64,000 nt of DNA from contig SMSO01000036.1 in NCBI GenBank assembly GCA_004764695.1, positions 2,268,001 through 2,332,000 of the forward strand. Reading direction: 5' to 3'. Below are positions 46,441 through 57,434 of the stretch, one piece after another. A program made the translations under genes and the position numbers. Below the pieces are notes generated by a model, which searched no databases, was not told the origin of the DNA, and saw only the letters and a list, made by a program, of their open reading frames with translations. The DNA comes from Schizochytrium sp. TIO01. Its lineage: Eukaryota; Sar; Bigyra; Thraustochytrida; Thraustochytriidae. The first letter of the stretch is position 1. The number at the start of each line of letters is the position of its first letter.

Positions 46441-47019
46441 GAGGCAGACACAAGTTTGCGCGTTTCTTCTTCTTTATTTAATATATATATTTTACACAAC
46501 TCCGCATCTATCCCAATACAAATAAATCACTGGCCAACCATAGATGAAGACTGTAGTGTCATTGTCACGGTACTCTAAACGACCAAACGTAAGTCGGAAA
46601 AAAGTTGAGTGTTAAATACGACGAGGCTATGCATCGGCTACCATAGCAGCAGGATATGGATTCCTATTCAAAATAGCCTAGGTGACGATGAAACTCTAAT
46701 CAGTAGTCATATAAGTATTCAGAAATAAGTGTCCCTACAAAATGAGCACAACAATAGCCCGATTCTTCCTGATCATGACTGACCAGTCCTAAAATATTAA
46801 AATAAGGCAACTTTTCTATTTTTTTTAATTGAATGTTTTTAATTAATTAGCACCATTAATATATCTACAGATCGGCAATATAGAGAACGTAGTATTGCCT
46901 TATTAAGTTTTAATTCTTAGATAACGCTTTATTCAAGATATTTTTATTTATTTATTTATTGAATATCTATTTGCAGTTCCTTAATAGACTACAACTTAGA
47001 AGTTTGGTATTACAAACCT

Positions 47020-47072
47020 GAATTATCTGGAAAGAGAAGCTATAATTCAGACAGCAAAACCGAAACAAGGAC
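47020..47072 (+). promoter_or_regulatory. Conserved upstream block of G
   Basis: Same GAATTATCTGG...CCGAAACAAGGAC block as before F, ending 24 bases before the ATG of G. Confidence 0.4.
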
Positions 47073-47096
47073 AGTACCATTTAGATTTGTACTTCA

Positions 47097-49163
47097 ATGA
47101 GTTGGAGGGTACCTTCTCATAATTTCGTCTCCATGTTTGCTCTATTGCTATTACTTTTGCAATGCTTCTCACTTACAATAGCCAGCAGCACCAGTACACG
47201 ATGTGTTGAGGGGTTTTACTTCAATGGAGGCGTCTGCATTGGTGCAGTCTCAACTACAAAGAGTCGCTACAAATGGCAATTCTATCCTTCTGATAAAACA
47301 CATACTACTTACTGCGAACGAAAATTTCCCAATACCTTAGTTCAACCTGCTGTACTCACGAATAAGGCAGAGGTCAAAGCCATGACACTTGCCCTAAAAG
47401 CCTCAAAAGCAGCGTCGGCATTTACTGGATGGCAACCCATTGATTACACTATTGGTCCAGTAAAAAATATCATCAATCCAACTACTCAACAAAGAAAAAC
47501 GTCGAAGCAACTCACGAGTATGCTTGGTACTGTAAATTTTGGCCCCGAGTGCGACCAATCCAACTACTATGAATGGAGAAAGCCTTGGGATGACTACACA
47601 ACTGAACCAAACGAAGGCCATTATGAGACTGACTTTTACCTGCAGTACACAAACGAGGATTACTCTACGATCAAACCATATGCATCTGTATATTCTAAAG
47701 ATCAATCTGCTGATCATTATAGTAGTCCATACGGCTCCGGTTATTACTCCTTATTTCGAGGATGCCAATCAAACAATCAACTTCTCATTATGGCAGATGG
47801 AACCATCACTGCCCACGTTGCTGGTGCCCCAAACCTCAGGCGGCGTATTTTGAAACGACGAATCCCATTCTGCAAATACCCAGTACCTGAACGTGAAACG
47901 ACCGCCCTATGCCCTAACCTCATGGCTCCGCATGGCTATTGTAGATTCGTCAAGCCCACCGACGCAACAAATACTGACTACCATGGCGACTTTGTCAAAT
48001 ACGACGATGTATCTGAGCTTGAGTGCTTCAACAATTGTCTTCAAGATGCATACTGCCGCTCGTATGAGTTTTACTCTACCAACGCCGTGCCAGATGGTGC
48101 CAAAGGTGTCTGTGAGCTCCATGCCAATAACCCCGTCAAAGTTGATGTGCCTTCCAACAATAAATATCCTGTGAGACTTTGTGTTGACTTGCGAACTACC
48201 TCTACATGCAATCAACATATCGTGGCTTCAGCTACTCCCCAGCCCACGCCAAAGCCAACCCCGCGTCCCACCAAAGTGCCCACCAAAAAACCTACTCCTC
48301 AGCCCACGACAGGACGTCCCACCAAACGCCCGACACCACAACCTACGAACAAACCAACACGTGAGCCAACTTCCAAGCCAACCAAAACGCCAACCAACGA
48401 GCCCACACCAAGGCCTACAAAACCTACTCCACAACCAACACAGCCTGTTATCCCACTTAATGTCGATGCGTACCCAGAATGTCCAAACAACTTGATACTT
48501 GCGCAATGCTGGTATCCGAGCTGCTCACCGCAGTGCGGACAGAACAAGATCACTACGCGGTGTCCCAAGAATGCCAACCGCATTTGCATTGACCTTCCTG
48601 ATCCCAAGTCGTCGTACTCTGAAGAAGAAGAAGCTGCATTTCTTGGCACGTATTGTCGCTGTCCTCAGGGTTGGATTCACGACCGTGCATCCCAAAAGTG
48701 CGTCAAGAAAGCGAAGGAATGTCCTCCTGCCACTCTTGATTGGGCTTCCAAATGTTTGGACCCTGAAGCCAACAATATCGTTGAGCTGAGTCAGATTGGA
48801 GAGTGGGTCACTCTTGATACGAACAATGGGACAGACAAGCAGTACGAGAATAACGAAGATGCATGCTGGCTGGTGCGTGCTCCGAAAGGCAAGACTGTAA
48901 TGTTTAAGGTGATGGGTGGCGCGACACAAGCAAACAAGGATATCCTGGAGGTGTGGGATGTTCTAAGCACAGTGTCAAGCACGAAAAACTTTTTCTCTAA
49001 TTTGCGTGGTGGTGAATACGAGACTGTACTCCGCGCGACATATGATGGTAAGGTGAAGACTCCGAATACACTTGACCCGTTGTCACGCGACATGGTGATT
49101 CATTTTCATTCTGATGATCGCAAAGTTAGCTCTGGGCTCGATTTTAGAGTTACATACTACTAA
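47097..49163 (+). CDS. Paralog G: secreted CTLD-like / PAN / TIL / CUB protein
   Basis: 688 residues from the only nearby in-frame ATG (47097), which fixes the MSWR start for E-G. Signal peptide about 1-29 (ending LTIA). N-terminal domain 36-259 with the same cysteine framework; the loop is 70 residues. Its first 45 loop residues are almost the same as in E ([15 protein letters not shown] onwards), although E lies 8 kb away on the other strand, whereas neighbouring F differs. The rest of the loop ([17 protein letters not shown]) is private. From PFC259 to the stop the protein is nearly the same as F, with a Ser instead of Pro in the Pro-Thr linker and KTPNTL in the CUB-like domain. Presumed secreted; role unknown. 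Confidence 0.85.
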   Translation: MSWRVPSHNFVSMFALLLLLLQCFSLTIASSTSTRCVEGFYFNGGVCIGAVSTTKSRYKWQFYPSDKTHTTYCERKFPNTLVQPAVLTNKAEVKAMTLALKASKAASAFTGWQPIDYTIGPVKNIINPTTQQRKTSKQLTSMLGTVNFGPECDQSNYYEWRKPWDDYTTEPNEGHYETDFYLQYTNEDYSTIKPYASVYSKDQSADHYSSPYGSGYYSLFRGCQSNNQLLIMADGTITAHVAGAPNLRRRILKRRIPFCKYPVPERETTALCPNLMAPHGYCRFVKPTDATNTDYHGDFVKYDDVSELECFNNCLQDAYCRSYEFYSTNAVPDGAKGVCELHANNPVKVDVPSNNKYPVRLCVDLRTTSTCNQHIVASATPQPTPKPTPRPTKVPTKKPTPQPTTGRPTKRPTPQPTNKPTREPTSKPTKTPTNEPTPRPTKPTPQPTQPVIPLNVDAYPECPNNLILAQCWYPSCSPQCGQNKITTRCPKNANRICIDLPDPKSSYSEEEEAAFLGTYCRCPQGWIHDRASQKCVKKAKECPPATLDWASKCLDPEANNIVELSQIGEWVTLDTNNGTDKQYENNEDACWLVRAPKGKTVMFKVMGGATQANKDILEVWDVLSTVSSTKNFFSNLRGGEYETVLRATYDGKVKTPNTLDPLSRDMVIHFHSDDRKVSSGLDFRVTYY

Positions 49164-49606
49164 GAAGAGAATATATTATTTGTTTTAATTTTTAGTTGTT
49201 TTTAACTTTCAATTGTTTTAAGACGGACTTGGCGAATGAAGAATACCCTGAAATCAGCAGATTTGGGCATGGCTGAAACCCCTATATGACATGGAGCAGG
49301 TTAATCGATTGGCCTCACCGAGTTTGCCCCGAGAAAAGACGTTTGTCGGTGTCTTCGTGGTTGAAAAGTCAAACAGAGACCTCGGGCGCGCTGCTTAAGA
49401 TGGACAGGTAGCTGGCACATAGGATATACTACAGCATGGTTCTTACAAGCGCCTGTAAAGCCTTTATATGCCGATGGAATCGTTGTGGTTTGTGCTCACG
49501 TTGTGAGTGTGAAAGAAGGGACAGATGAACAGCGCAAGGTCCACAAGGTCGGTAAACCTAAGAGAGTGAGGAAGATGAATGTTCAACGTCAAGCCTTCGG
49601 GAAGGC

Positions 49607-49891
49607 ATGCAAGTCGATTCGATGGCAATAGAAATTTCTGACGCTCCACTGCTGCGAAAAGCTCGCAGACTTATTCGTGCTAAGCCTGCTGTTGTTGGCA
49701 CGCCTGGCAAAGATGCAAATAGTCCCTTGGATGGAGATGCTGGGTTAGAACCAAACCTTTCAGAAAATACTAATGAAAACGCCGAAAATATTGATGACCG
49801 AAGATCTAATGCAAAGGAACCAGGTTCTGAGGACATGCACCTTCGACAAACCCAAACTAAAACTAAGGATGCGTCACCCGCCATCCCATAG
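49607..49891 (+). CDS. Small hypothetical ORF in the duplicated spacer (copy 2)
   Basis: 94 residues, the duplicate of 44762-45046 with Ser-to-Asn and Ser-to-Ile changes. The Q-motif-like phrase is also present after the stop (49892-50130). Same caution: conservation is explained by the recent duplication. Confidence 0.22.
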   Translation: MQVDSMAIEISDAPLLRKARRLIRAKPAVVGTPGKDANSPLDGDAGLEPNLSENTNENAENIDDRRSNAKEPGSEDMHLRQTQTKTKDASPAIP

Positions 49892-51850
49892 GAAATTGAG
49901 TTTGCCAACATTTGTCAATTCAACCCCCCAATTACAATAGTCGATGATCTATTTACTGCTTTCCAGCTAACTCTGTACATTGGTACACTGATCTCACGAT
50001 TTGCAGAACGGAGCTCATATGGACTTGAATCGTTCTCAACTGTGCAGCAATCTGCAATAAAGAGTGTCTTCACAACAATAGTCACCAATGCCGCGCGCAT
50101 CATTCACCCATCCAATCTCTTTTGTCGATGTTATTGTTATCTCTAATATCGCTATTATAGTAACAGATTCTTGTTTTTTGTTTGTTTGTTGTTGTATTTT
50201 CTCATCGTTGGTTGACTAAAATTGCCTCTAGACTATCTTCGCACCATTACAACTTTGAATTCATTGTGATGAATGTTAGTGTCATGAAATAAGAAGAGAG
50301 TTCTAGACTCAGTTGAGCAAGTCCAACTATCTAAAGAAGGCTTACGTGATGAATACCTTCATCTCTATTATCTTCTGACATGAGGCTTGCCGCTCTTTGA
50401 AACTGGAAACTGCATTGTAGCCCCGTAGCCTGGAGTTTTTATTCAGACTATATCTTCTTTAAAAAAATAAAAAATAGCACTACTGGTATGCATACTTTAT
50501 TAGCACTGAAAACTTGCTTTTGCTTAAGCTAGTCAGATTATTCACTTCATTCGTAATCTGTATATTTTTATTACTTGGATTTAAATTTTAATTAAAATCA
50601 ATATTGTTATTTATGAACGAGTTAATTCAGAAAAGCCTTTTACAACTCGGATTGAAAGTACCTTATCGGCTTGGCAGTAGACTGAACATTATATTGCCTT
50701 CAAGTGCTCAACCACCTGAAAGAATTCAGATGTCTTCCGGCAACCACGATTTACAATATTCTCCCTGATATTTCTTGAATGGAGACAATAATTATTTGAT
50801 GAACATTAAAAGGACTATTACCACCACCAACACATTTATTCTTACTGATAATCAAAATCGAAATCACACAATGGAACTGCCCGGACACCTGAGGGAATGT
50901 AAGTTTTGGGCTTCGCTTTATAAATTTAGTTGTAGGCAGCGGTATTCACTATTTATGGACGATTAAACTGATTTTTTATTCAGAGTCTGAAATCAAGCCA
51001 GCTTGTATTGGCACTAACAACTGATTAATCATTGCAAATCTCATTGCCAGTCATAGGCGTCTGCAAAATTTGAGCACAACATGAGGATAGGATCACTCCA
51101 AATGCCTCTATTATCTAGTTAAAGAGCTATATTGCTCTTTTCTGAGAGCCATTTTATCGCACATGAAAATGCACAAAGTCCATCAACGCATGCACACTTT
51201 AAAATATTTAAAAACTCAAAACTTATTCTTAATAAAATGTTTTGAAAAAAGATGAAAAAAAAAAAGAAAGAGAAAGAGGCAGACACAAGTTTGCGCGTTT
51301 CTTCTTCTTTATTTAATTACATATATATATATTTACACAACTCCGCATCTTTCCCAATACAAATAAATCACTGGCCAACAATAGATGAAGACTGTAGTAT
51401 CATTGTCACGGGATTCTAAACGACCACACCTAAGTTGGAGTGTTCAATACGACGAGGCTAGGCATCTGCTATCCTAGCAACAGAATATGGATTCCTATTC
51501 AAAATAGCCTAGGTGAGAATGGAACTCCAGTCAGTAGTTGTATAAGTATTCAGAAGTGAAGATTGGTGTCCCTACAAAATGTGCAAAAAAAAGCCCGATT
51601 CTTCCTGATCATGACTGACCAGTCCTAAAATATTTATTATTATTTTTTTAATTAAAAAAAAAGGCAACCATTTATTTTTAATTAAACACGCCATAAGAAA
51701 CATTCTCCAAATCCGCAACATAGTGAACTTAGTATTACTTTTTAAGTTGAATTTTTTAATAAACGCTATATTCATATTTATTTTTTTAATTAAATATCTA
51801 TTTCCAGTGTTTCGATAAACTGCAACATAGAAGTTTGGTATTACAAACCT

Positions 51851-51900
51851 GAATTATCTGAAAAGAGAAGCAATAATCAGACAGTAAAACCGAAATAAGG
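51851..51900 (+). promoter_or_regulatory. Conserved upstream block of H
   Basis: Slightly changed copy (CCGAAATAAGG) of the block before F and G. It lies 64 bases before the ATG used here because H has lost the upstream start. Confidence 0.35.
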
Positions 51901-51964
51901 AGAATTGGGATTCATGACTTGTACTTCAATAGGTTAGAGATCATCTTTCTTAAGCCTTGGAACC

Positions 51965-53989
51965 ATGTTTTCTCTCTTCCTGTTGCTTTTACAATGGTTC
52001 TCACTTGCAACAGCCAGCAGCACCAGCACACGATGTGTTGAGGGGTTTTACTTTAATGAAGGCGTCTGCATTGGTGCAGTCTCAACTACAAAGAGTCGCT
52101 ACAAATGGCAATTCTATCCTTCTGATAAAATGCATACTACTTACTGCGAACGCAAATTCCCCAACACATCAGTTCAACCTGCTATACTCACAAATAAGGC
52201 AGAGGTCAAAGCCATGACACTTGCCCTAAAAGCCTCAAAAGCAGCGTCGGCATTTACTGGATGGCAACCCATTGATTACACTATTGGTCCAGTAAAAAAT
52301 GTCATCAATCCAACCACCAAAGAGACAAAAACAGCAAATCAACTCAAGGGTATGCTTGGTCCTGTTGATTTTGGCCCCAAGTGCGAAAGATCTCATTACT
52401 ATGATTGGGCGAAGCCATGGGGTGGTGGTGCACCATATGGAGATCATTACAACGGTGATTACACGACAGACTTCAGTATCTACACGGAGGAGGGTTATTC
52501 CACAGTTCGCCCTTACGAGTCATCTGAACGACCTGAAGGCTATTCAGGCTATTCTCGTGACTACGACTACTCCGTGTATCGAAATTGTCAATCAAACAAC
52601 AATTTACTAATCATGGCAGATGGAACCATCACTGCAAAAGCTGACATTAAAGGCCCAAGCCTCAGGCGGCGTATTTTGAAACGACGAATCCCATTCTGCA
52701 AATACCCAGTACCTGAACGTGAAACGACCGCCCTATGCCCTAACCTCATGGCTCCACATGGCTATTGTAGATTCGTCAAGCCCACCGACGCAACAAATAC
52801 TGACTACCATGGCGACTTTGTCAAATACGACGATGTATCTGAGCTTGAGTGCTTCAACAATTGTCTTCAAGATGCATACTGCCGCTCGTATGAGTTTTAC
52901 TCTACCAACGCCGTGCCAGATGGTGCCAAAGGTGTCTGTGAGCTCCATGCCAATAACCCCGTCAAAGTTGATGTGCCTTCCAACAATAAATACCCTGTGA
53001 GACTTTGTGTTGATTTGCGAACTACCTCTACATGCAATCAACATATCGTGGCTTCAGCTACTCCCCAGCCCACGCCAAAGCCAACCCCGCGTCCCACCAA
53101 AGTACCGACCAAAAAACCTACTCCTCAGCCCACGACAGGACGTCCCACCAAACGCCCAACACCACAACCTACGAACAAACCAACACGTGAGCCAACTCCC
53201 AAGCCAACCAAAACGCCAACCAACGAGCCCACACCAAGGCCTACAAAACCTACTCCACAACCAACACAGCCTGTTATCCCACTTAATGTCGATGCATACC
53301 CAGAATGTCCAAACAACTTGATACTTGCGCAATGCTGGTATCCGAGCTGCTCACCGCAGTGCGGACAGAACAAGATCACTACGCGGTGTCCCAAGAATGC
53401 CAACCGCATTTGCATTGACCTTCCTGATCCCAAGTCGTCGTACTCTGAAGAAGAAGAAGCTGCATTTCTTGGCACGTATTGTCGCTGTCCTCAGGGTTGG
53501 ATTCACGACCGTGCATCCCAGAAATGCGTCAAGAAAGCGAAGGAATGTCCTCCTGCCACTCTTGATTGGGCTTCCAAATGTTTGGACCCTGAAGCCAACA
53601 ATATCGTTGAGCTGAGTCAGATTGGAGAGTGGGTCACTCTTGATACGAACAATGGGACAGACAAGCAGTACGAGAATAACGAAGATGCATGCTGGCTGGT
53701 GCGTGCTCCGGAAGGCAAGACTGTAATGTTTAAGATGGTGGGTGGCGCGACACAAGCAAACAAGGATATCCTGGAGGCGTGGGATGTTCTAAGCACAGTG
53801 TCAAGCACGAAAAACTTTTTCTCTAATTTGCGTGGTGGTGAATACGAGACTGTACTTCGCGCGACATATGATGGTAAGGTGAAGAGTCCGAATACACTTG
53901 ACCCGTTGTCACGCGACATGGTGATTCATTTTCATTCTGATGATCTCAAAGTTAGCTCCGGGCTCGATTTTAGAGTTACATACTACTAA
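51965..53989 (+). CDS. Paralog H: secreted CTLD-like / PAN / TIL / CUB protein with retracted start
   Basis: 674 residues from the ATG at 51965 ([10 protein letters not shown]). The MSWR start of E-G is lost: the aligned ATG is ATA at 51929, and two codons later Trp is replaced by TAG (51935-51937), so an in-frame ATG at 51914 makes only a seven-codon uORF. The shortened signal peptide (about 1-17, ending LATA) still looks functional. N-terminal domain 24-245: C24, C140, C208, PFC245; loop 67 residues, Gly/Tyr-rich ([16 protein letters not shown]). PAN-like, Pro-Thr, TIL-like and CUB-like domains match E-G. The CUB-like domain is a mosaic of E-type and F/G-type variants. Homology to F and G stops immediately after TAA. 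Confidence 0.82.
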   Translation: MFSLFLLLLQWFSLATASSTSTRCVEGFYFNEGVCIGAVSTTKSRYKWQFYPSDKMHTTYCERKFPNTSVQPAILTNKAEVKAMTLALKASKAASAFTGWQPIDYTIGPVKNVINPTTKETKTANQLKGMLGPVDFGPKCERSHYYDWAKPWGGGAPYGDHYNGDYTTDFSIYTEEGYSTVRPYESSERPEGYSGYSRDYDYSVYRNCQSNNNLLIMADGTITAKADIKGPSLRRRILKRRIPFCKYPVPERETTALCPNLMAPHGYCRFVKPTDATNTDYHGDFVKYDDVSELECFNNCLQDAYCRSYEFYSTNAVPDGAKGVCELHANNPVKVDVPSNNKYPVRLCVDLRTTSTCNQHIVASATPQPTPKPTPRPTKVPTKKPTPQPTTGRPTKRPTPQPTNKPTREPTPKPTKTPTNEPTPRPTKPTPQPTQPVIPLNVDAYPECPNNLILAQCWYPSCSPQCGQNKITTRCPKNANRICIDLPDPKSSYSEEEEAAFLGTYCRCPQGWIHDRASQKCVKKAKECPPATLDWASKCLDPEANNIVELSQIGEWVTLDTNNGTDKQYENNEDACWLVRAPEGKTVMFKMVGGATQANKDILEAWDVLSTVSSTKNFFSNLRGGEYETVLRATYDGKVKSPNTLDPLSRDMVIHFHSDDLKVSSGLDFRVTYY

Positions 53990-55611
53990 CAATGTTCTAT
54001 CTTTCTTCTTTTCTTTTTTTTTTCTTGGGTTTCTGTCTATGCTTCTGGTTTTTCGTTTTTCAAAGGTTTCTAAACTCACGGTTTCCCTAATTGCCAGGAA
54101 AAGTAAGGTTTGAGTATAATTTTCGGAAATTCAAGATTGTTATTTTAGGCACGTTAATTGTCCACTGGATAACCCAGGAAGCCTTCAAGCTCTTCTAATA
54201 GCATTCATAAAGGTTTACCACAAAGATGCAAAATACACGCGGGATCTCCTAAGCTAGAGGTATAGGCATTTTCTTGAAAGAACCCATGAAGATAGTATTT
54301 ACAATAGAATAGAACTAGACAACCAGAAATACCTGGTTTAAAGACAAGATCCAAAAGTGTGCATAGCCCTTTCCTAGAATCAATTGTGGAGTCTGAACTG
54401 ATGATTAAAGAGACTGACCCCTTCAATTGTGTCTTAAACATTTCAAGTATGTCTTAGTCTTCTAATTACAACATAAAGCAGTATGCTTTGGAATTAGATT
54501 CCAAGGTTAGCGGATCTCTAACTCATAATCCACAGACTATCATGCCTTCTAAAATCCCCTCAGAGCTTCTATCTAGCCTCTTGCCTTCACCTTCATAATC
54601 ACCCTCAATTCATCTTTCAGCTTGCAATGAGCATTCTCATGACTCTGAACTACCAAGTTTGTTGAGCTGTAGAAGCACCGCTAAGCTCCTCATATATGCG
54701 ACTCTTCTCATCAGGGTTAATTTCCCATTGTCTCTCCAGTGGGCACTGTTAGTACTTTTGGTTGGTACATGATGCTGTATAGAGTCTCAAAGGAAAGCCC
54801 CAAAATTCTTTCTTCCTGTTAGATTTTGCAATTAGCAGGTTTGAATTATAATTCCCGCTGGCGCTTCAAAATGGCAGAAATCATCAAGAGCGACCTGTCT
54901 TCCCTTGAACCCGAACAAATTGTGCTATATCTAAGAAAAGTCTCGCCACGAAGTCTGTCCTGAGAAAGGGCAAATCTGCATTATCTATTAGTAAACAGAA
55001 GAACCCGTACGGATAAAGTAGTGCATTCCATTCTGCAATAATAAAAGGCCTTCTCTATAAACTTGCATAAAAATAAATGCATCGCGAAGGACCCTAAGAC
55101 GAATCAAATCCTGAAATTCGAGAATGGTAATCTTAAAATGTTCCGCGATAAGTATGATGAGACGAAAGCACGTACGCATCTGCCTGGGTCTCTGAAGTAC
55201 CACGATCTGTGCGCTATTCATGAATAGATGATTTTCCAAAGCTCTCTATTCTGATCGGACCACAAGTGAGGAGCAAGCCGCCGAAAGGAACTCGGCATCC
55301 GCTCTTCTCGTGCAGAACGTGATAACCTAGATTTTCGAGGTTGGGTCACGCAATTGAAACAGAAGGAATGGGAAAGCTGCATTCCTTCTCCTGATGGTTT
55401 GGCCTCATCAGGAGAAGTTTATCGACCAAGTAACCGATGCTGTGTGAGTGTGTGCAAATGAATCGCCGGGGTCATGTTTAGTTCTGCTATAAGGTCCACT
55501 GAGAAGATAAGCATCCGACGCGCACCATTGCACCCTTGCCTTGGTCCGACAGTACGGCCATTTCAGACCGTGTAGAACTCTGATGGCCGAGCCGTTAAGT
55601 GGGACACAGGG
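53990..55611. other. Spacer after H, no intact gene
   Basis: Unique sequence from the stop codon of H onward, beginning with a TTCTTTT-rich run. Short frames only. The right half (from about 54870) may be the eroded N-terminal part of the Fanzor/TnpB-like relic that follows, but I see no clear motif there. Confidence 0.45.
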
Positions 55612-56095
55612 ATGACACAAAAACCATACTATACTTTCTCTGTCGTCGCGCCGACTAAATCCAAAAAATCTGTCTCAAAAAACAGGCGAAACTGCCTTAA
55701 GACGTACATTCCTCCGCACGGCCTCAAAATCAAGAACAAGACTACCGAGATTCTCGCAAGCTTGCACTTTGGCTCTGTGAAAATACCATGTTATCCTTTT
55801 GCCTAAATTTGCAGCGTCCCAGATGGTCACCAAATTAACAAGACGGTTCAAAAGCAAGGCAGTTCGGATGGTGTGTCATTGAAGCCATTTTAAGAGCTCA
55901 GCCACAAGACTGAGCTTCGCCTCCTGGTGTAAACTTGTTATTCGTCAACATGATTACACTTCAAAAACATGCAATGAACGTGGTACCATCCACGATAAGT
56001 TCAAGGTTTTACAATGCTTCAAATCCGAACATGTAGCCGATGGTGATATCCACGCCACCAGAGGCATTCTTTTGCGCTGCCCATTGAGGTCATGA
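55612..56095 (+). pseudogene. Decayed Fanzor/TnpB-family nuclease, C-terminal part
   Basis: Two overlapping-in-order frames carry the C-terminal signature of the TnpB/Fanzor family. Frame one (55612-55806) ends with HFGSVKIPCYPF. After a frameshift, frame two (from 55808) continues with SQMVTKLTRRFKSKAVRM, then a TGA at 55880-55882 just before SHF, then WCKLVI, DYTSKTCNERGTIHDKF, LQCFKSEHVADGDIHATR and GILLR. This is the order seen in the family: basic helix, WSH-like motif, zinc finger, final RuvC Asp region. Two of the four zinc-finger cysteines are replaced (Arg and Ser). With a frameshift, a nonsense codon and lost ligands it must be dead. Intact members are transposon-borne, RNA-guided DNA nucleases. 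No terminal repeats or guide RNA could be identified. Confidence 0.6.
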
Positions 56096-56471
56096 TTTAT
56101 AAATTGTCTTTGAGTCGCGCGTTAGTTTTTTGACCCGCGATTGGGCCTCGGCCCCACGTTGCCACCGTAGGAAATGCAAAGTTTTGCGTGTATGTTAGTA
56201 TGAAAAATAAACCATTTAGTGCTTTCTTTTTTCTCAGTGAGAGAGGGACTCAGGTCTATGTATTACCATAGGACAGATGAGTAAAGAGGCCTAAAAAGGT
56301 AGATTGATATTGTGAACACTATTGTATACTCTTGGAGGACCACAACTCTTCACTCGCTCTGGGGCCAAGCAAAAGTTAGGCGAAAAAAGCCACGCCAAAG
56401 TAAACGCGGCAAAAGCTTCGAGGCCAGACCCCGAGCGGTAGAAAGCACGCGAGTACATATCAAAGATCAGA

Positions 56472-57434
56472 ATGGCCCGCGGGACGCCTGTATCCGCTGC
56501 GAAGTCTTCGAAGAAGCGTAAGACGCCCGCCAAGAGCTCTGGTGCGGCTGATGATGAAGAACTGGTGGATGTGAAGAAGGCCAAAACCCCCGTGAGCAAG
56601 AAATCCGCCACGGCCAAGAAAACCCCTGTTAAGAAAAAGGTTGTGGATCCGCTCGACGCCCTTCTTGCGAAACATGATTTTCTGGAACGCGTCTCCACAG
56701 AGTTTGGTGACAAAATTAAGTGCAATGTGACTGACCACGAAATGCCGCTCAAGGCGGAGGTGGTGGAGAAGCACCTCGAATCCAAGAGGTTCAAGCAGGC
56801 CCGCGAGAACTGGTGGTCCGAAGATCTCGCAGAGAAGTACGCCCCAGAAATTGTCCAGCACAAGCACAACGAGAAGAAGCTCTACTGTACCATTACAGAA
56901 CAGTCCCTCAACAAGATCCCTGCTGAGGTCGAGGCGCACGTGAACGGCAAGCGCTTCAAAAACCTGAAGAAGGTCAAGGAGGCCAAGGAGGCCAAGGCAG
57001 CAGCAGTGGAGGCAAAACGCAAGGAGAAGATCGCCAAGCGTATTGCTGCTCGCAAGGCAGCAGCAGCAGCCAAGGCTGGGACTACAGAGGAGAGTGCAGA
57101 GGAAGAGCAGAAGCCTAAAGCCCACGCCGTCGATGACTTCTTGGACCAATTGGAAGACTCCGATGAGGAGATGGACCTCGATGAGTCCGAGGAAGAAGAT
57201 GCTGAGGAAGACGAGGAGGATGATGAGGAGGAAGAGGAACCCACTCCACCTCCAAAGAAGAAGCGTCAAGCTACTTCAAAGAACGCTAGCGACAACAAGA
57301 CTAAGAAGAGCAACGCCAAACCTGCAGCCACCCCCAGCAAGAAGAAGCAGGCTACCAAGGAGACCAAACCCCAGTCCGCGAAGAAGACAACACCCAAAGG
57401 TAGCGCTAAGAAGAAGATTAATAAGAAGAAGTAA
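56472..57434 (+). CDS. SURF2-like (Surfeit locus protein 2 family) nuclear protein
   Basis: 320 residues from an ATG in good context (tcagaATGGCC). Residues 1-57 are Lys/Ala/Pro-rich. About 62-175 match the SURF2 fold pattern: IKCNVTDHEMP (82-92), KRFKQARENWW (105-115), PEIVQHKHNEKKLYCTIT (125-142) and the second His/Lys element LNKIPAEVEAHVNGKRF (146-162), i.e. the paired Cys-x2-Thr-x-His and Leu-x-Cys-x2-Thr elements. A Lys/Ala-rich helix (163-205), an acidic Asp/Glu run (about 213-240) and a basic Lys/Pro/Ser tail ending KKKINKKK follow. The charged tails suggest nucleolar or chromatin localisation. In animals SURF2 is a poorly understood, nucleolus- and ribosome-biogenesis-linked protein. 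It seems unrelated to its secreted neighbours. Confidence 0.75.
   Translation: MARGTPVSAAKSSKKRKTPAKSSGAADDEELVDVKKAKTPVSKKSATAKKTPVKKKVVDPLDALLAKHDFLERVSTEFGDKIKCNVTDHEMPLKAEVVEKHLESKRFKQARENWWSEDLAEKYAPEIVQHKHNEKKLYCTITEQSLNKIPAEVEAHVNGKRFKNLKKVKEAKEAKAAAVEAKRKEKIAKRIAARKAAAAAKAGTTEESAEEEQKPKAHAVDDFLDQLEDSDEEMDLDESEEEDAEEDEEDDEEEEEPTPPPKKKRQATSKNASDNKTKKSNAKPAATPSKKKQATKETKPQSAKKTTPKGSAKKKINKKK

Larger units (their letters stand above)
44319..47096. other. Spacer F-G with a duplicated, possibly once-coding segment and a poly-A tail
   Basis: Near-identical to the spacer after G. It holds a small conserved frame (44762-45046, separate entry). At 46387-46434 AATAAA precedes a 35-base A run, suggesting an old retroposed insertion; the copy after G has a shorter, interrupted A run near 51245-51265. 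The last 100 bases include the conserved upstream block of G. Confidence 0.5.
42171..51640. repeat. Tandem duplication unit of about 4.85 kb (F and G with their 3' flanks)
   Basis: Positions 42171-46800 and 47020-51640 are head-to-tail copies offset by about 4845 bases. A third gene copy (H) follows, whose homology stops at its stop codon. Similarity is uneven: the 5' flank and first 770 coding bases differ a lot, whereas about 43019-46560 and 47867-51400 are nearly identical, including 2.2 kb of non-coding DNA. Confidence 0.85.
49164..51964. other. Spacer G-H, second copy of the F-G spacer
   Basis: Copies 44319-47096 with few changes until about 51400, then with more substitutions and indels. 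It contains the second copy of the small frame (49607-49891) and a shortened A-rich tract near 51245-51265, and ends in the 5' flank of H. Confidence 0.55.

Noticed and set aside
20259-53989. Diversity-generating retroelement as the source of loop variation
   Set aside because: The C-type-lectin-like context invites it, but no reverse transcriptase gene or template repeat is present in the window, and the differences are not limited to adenine positions.
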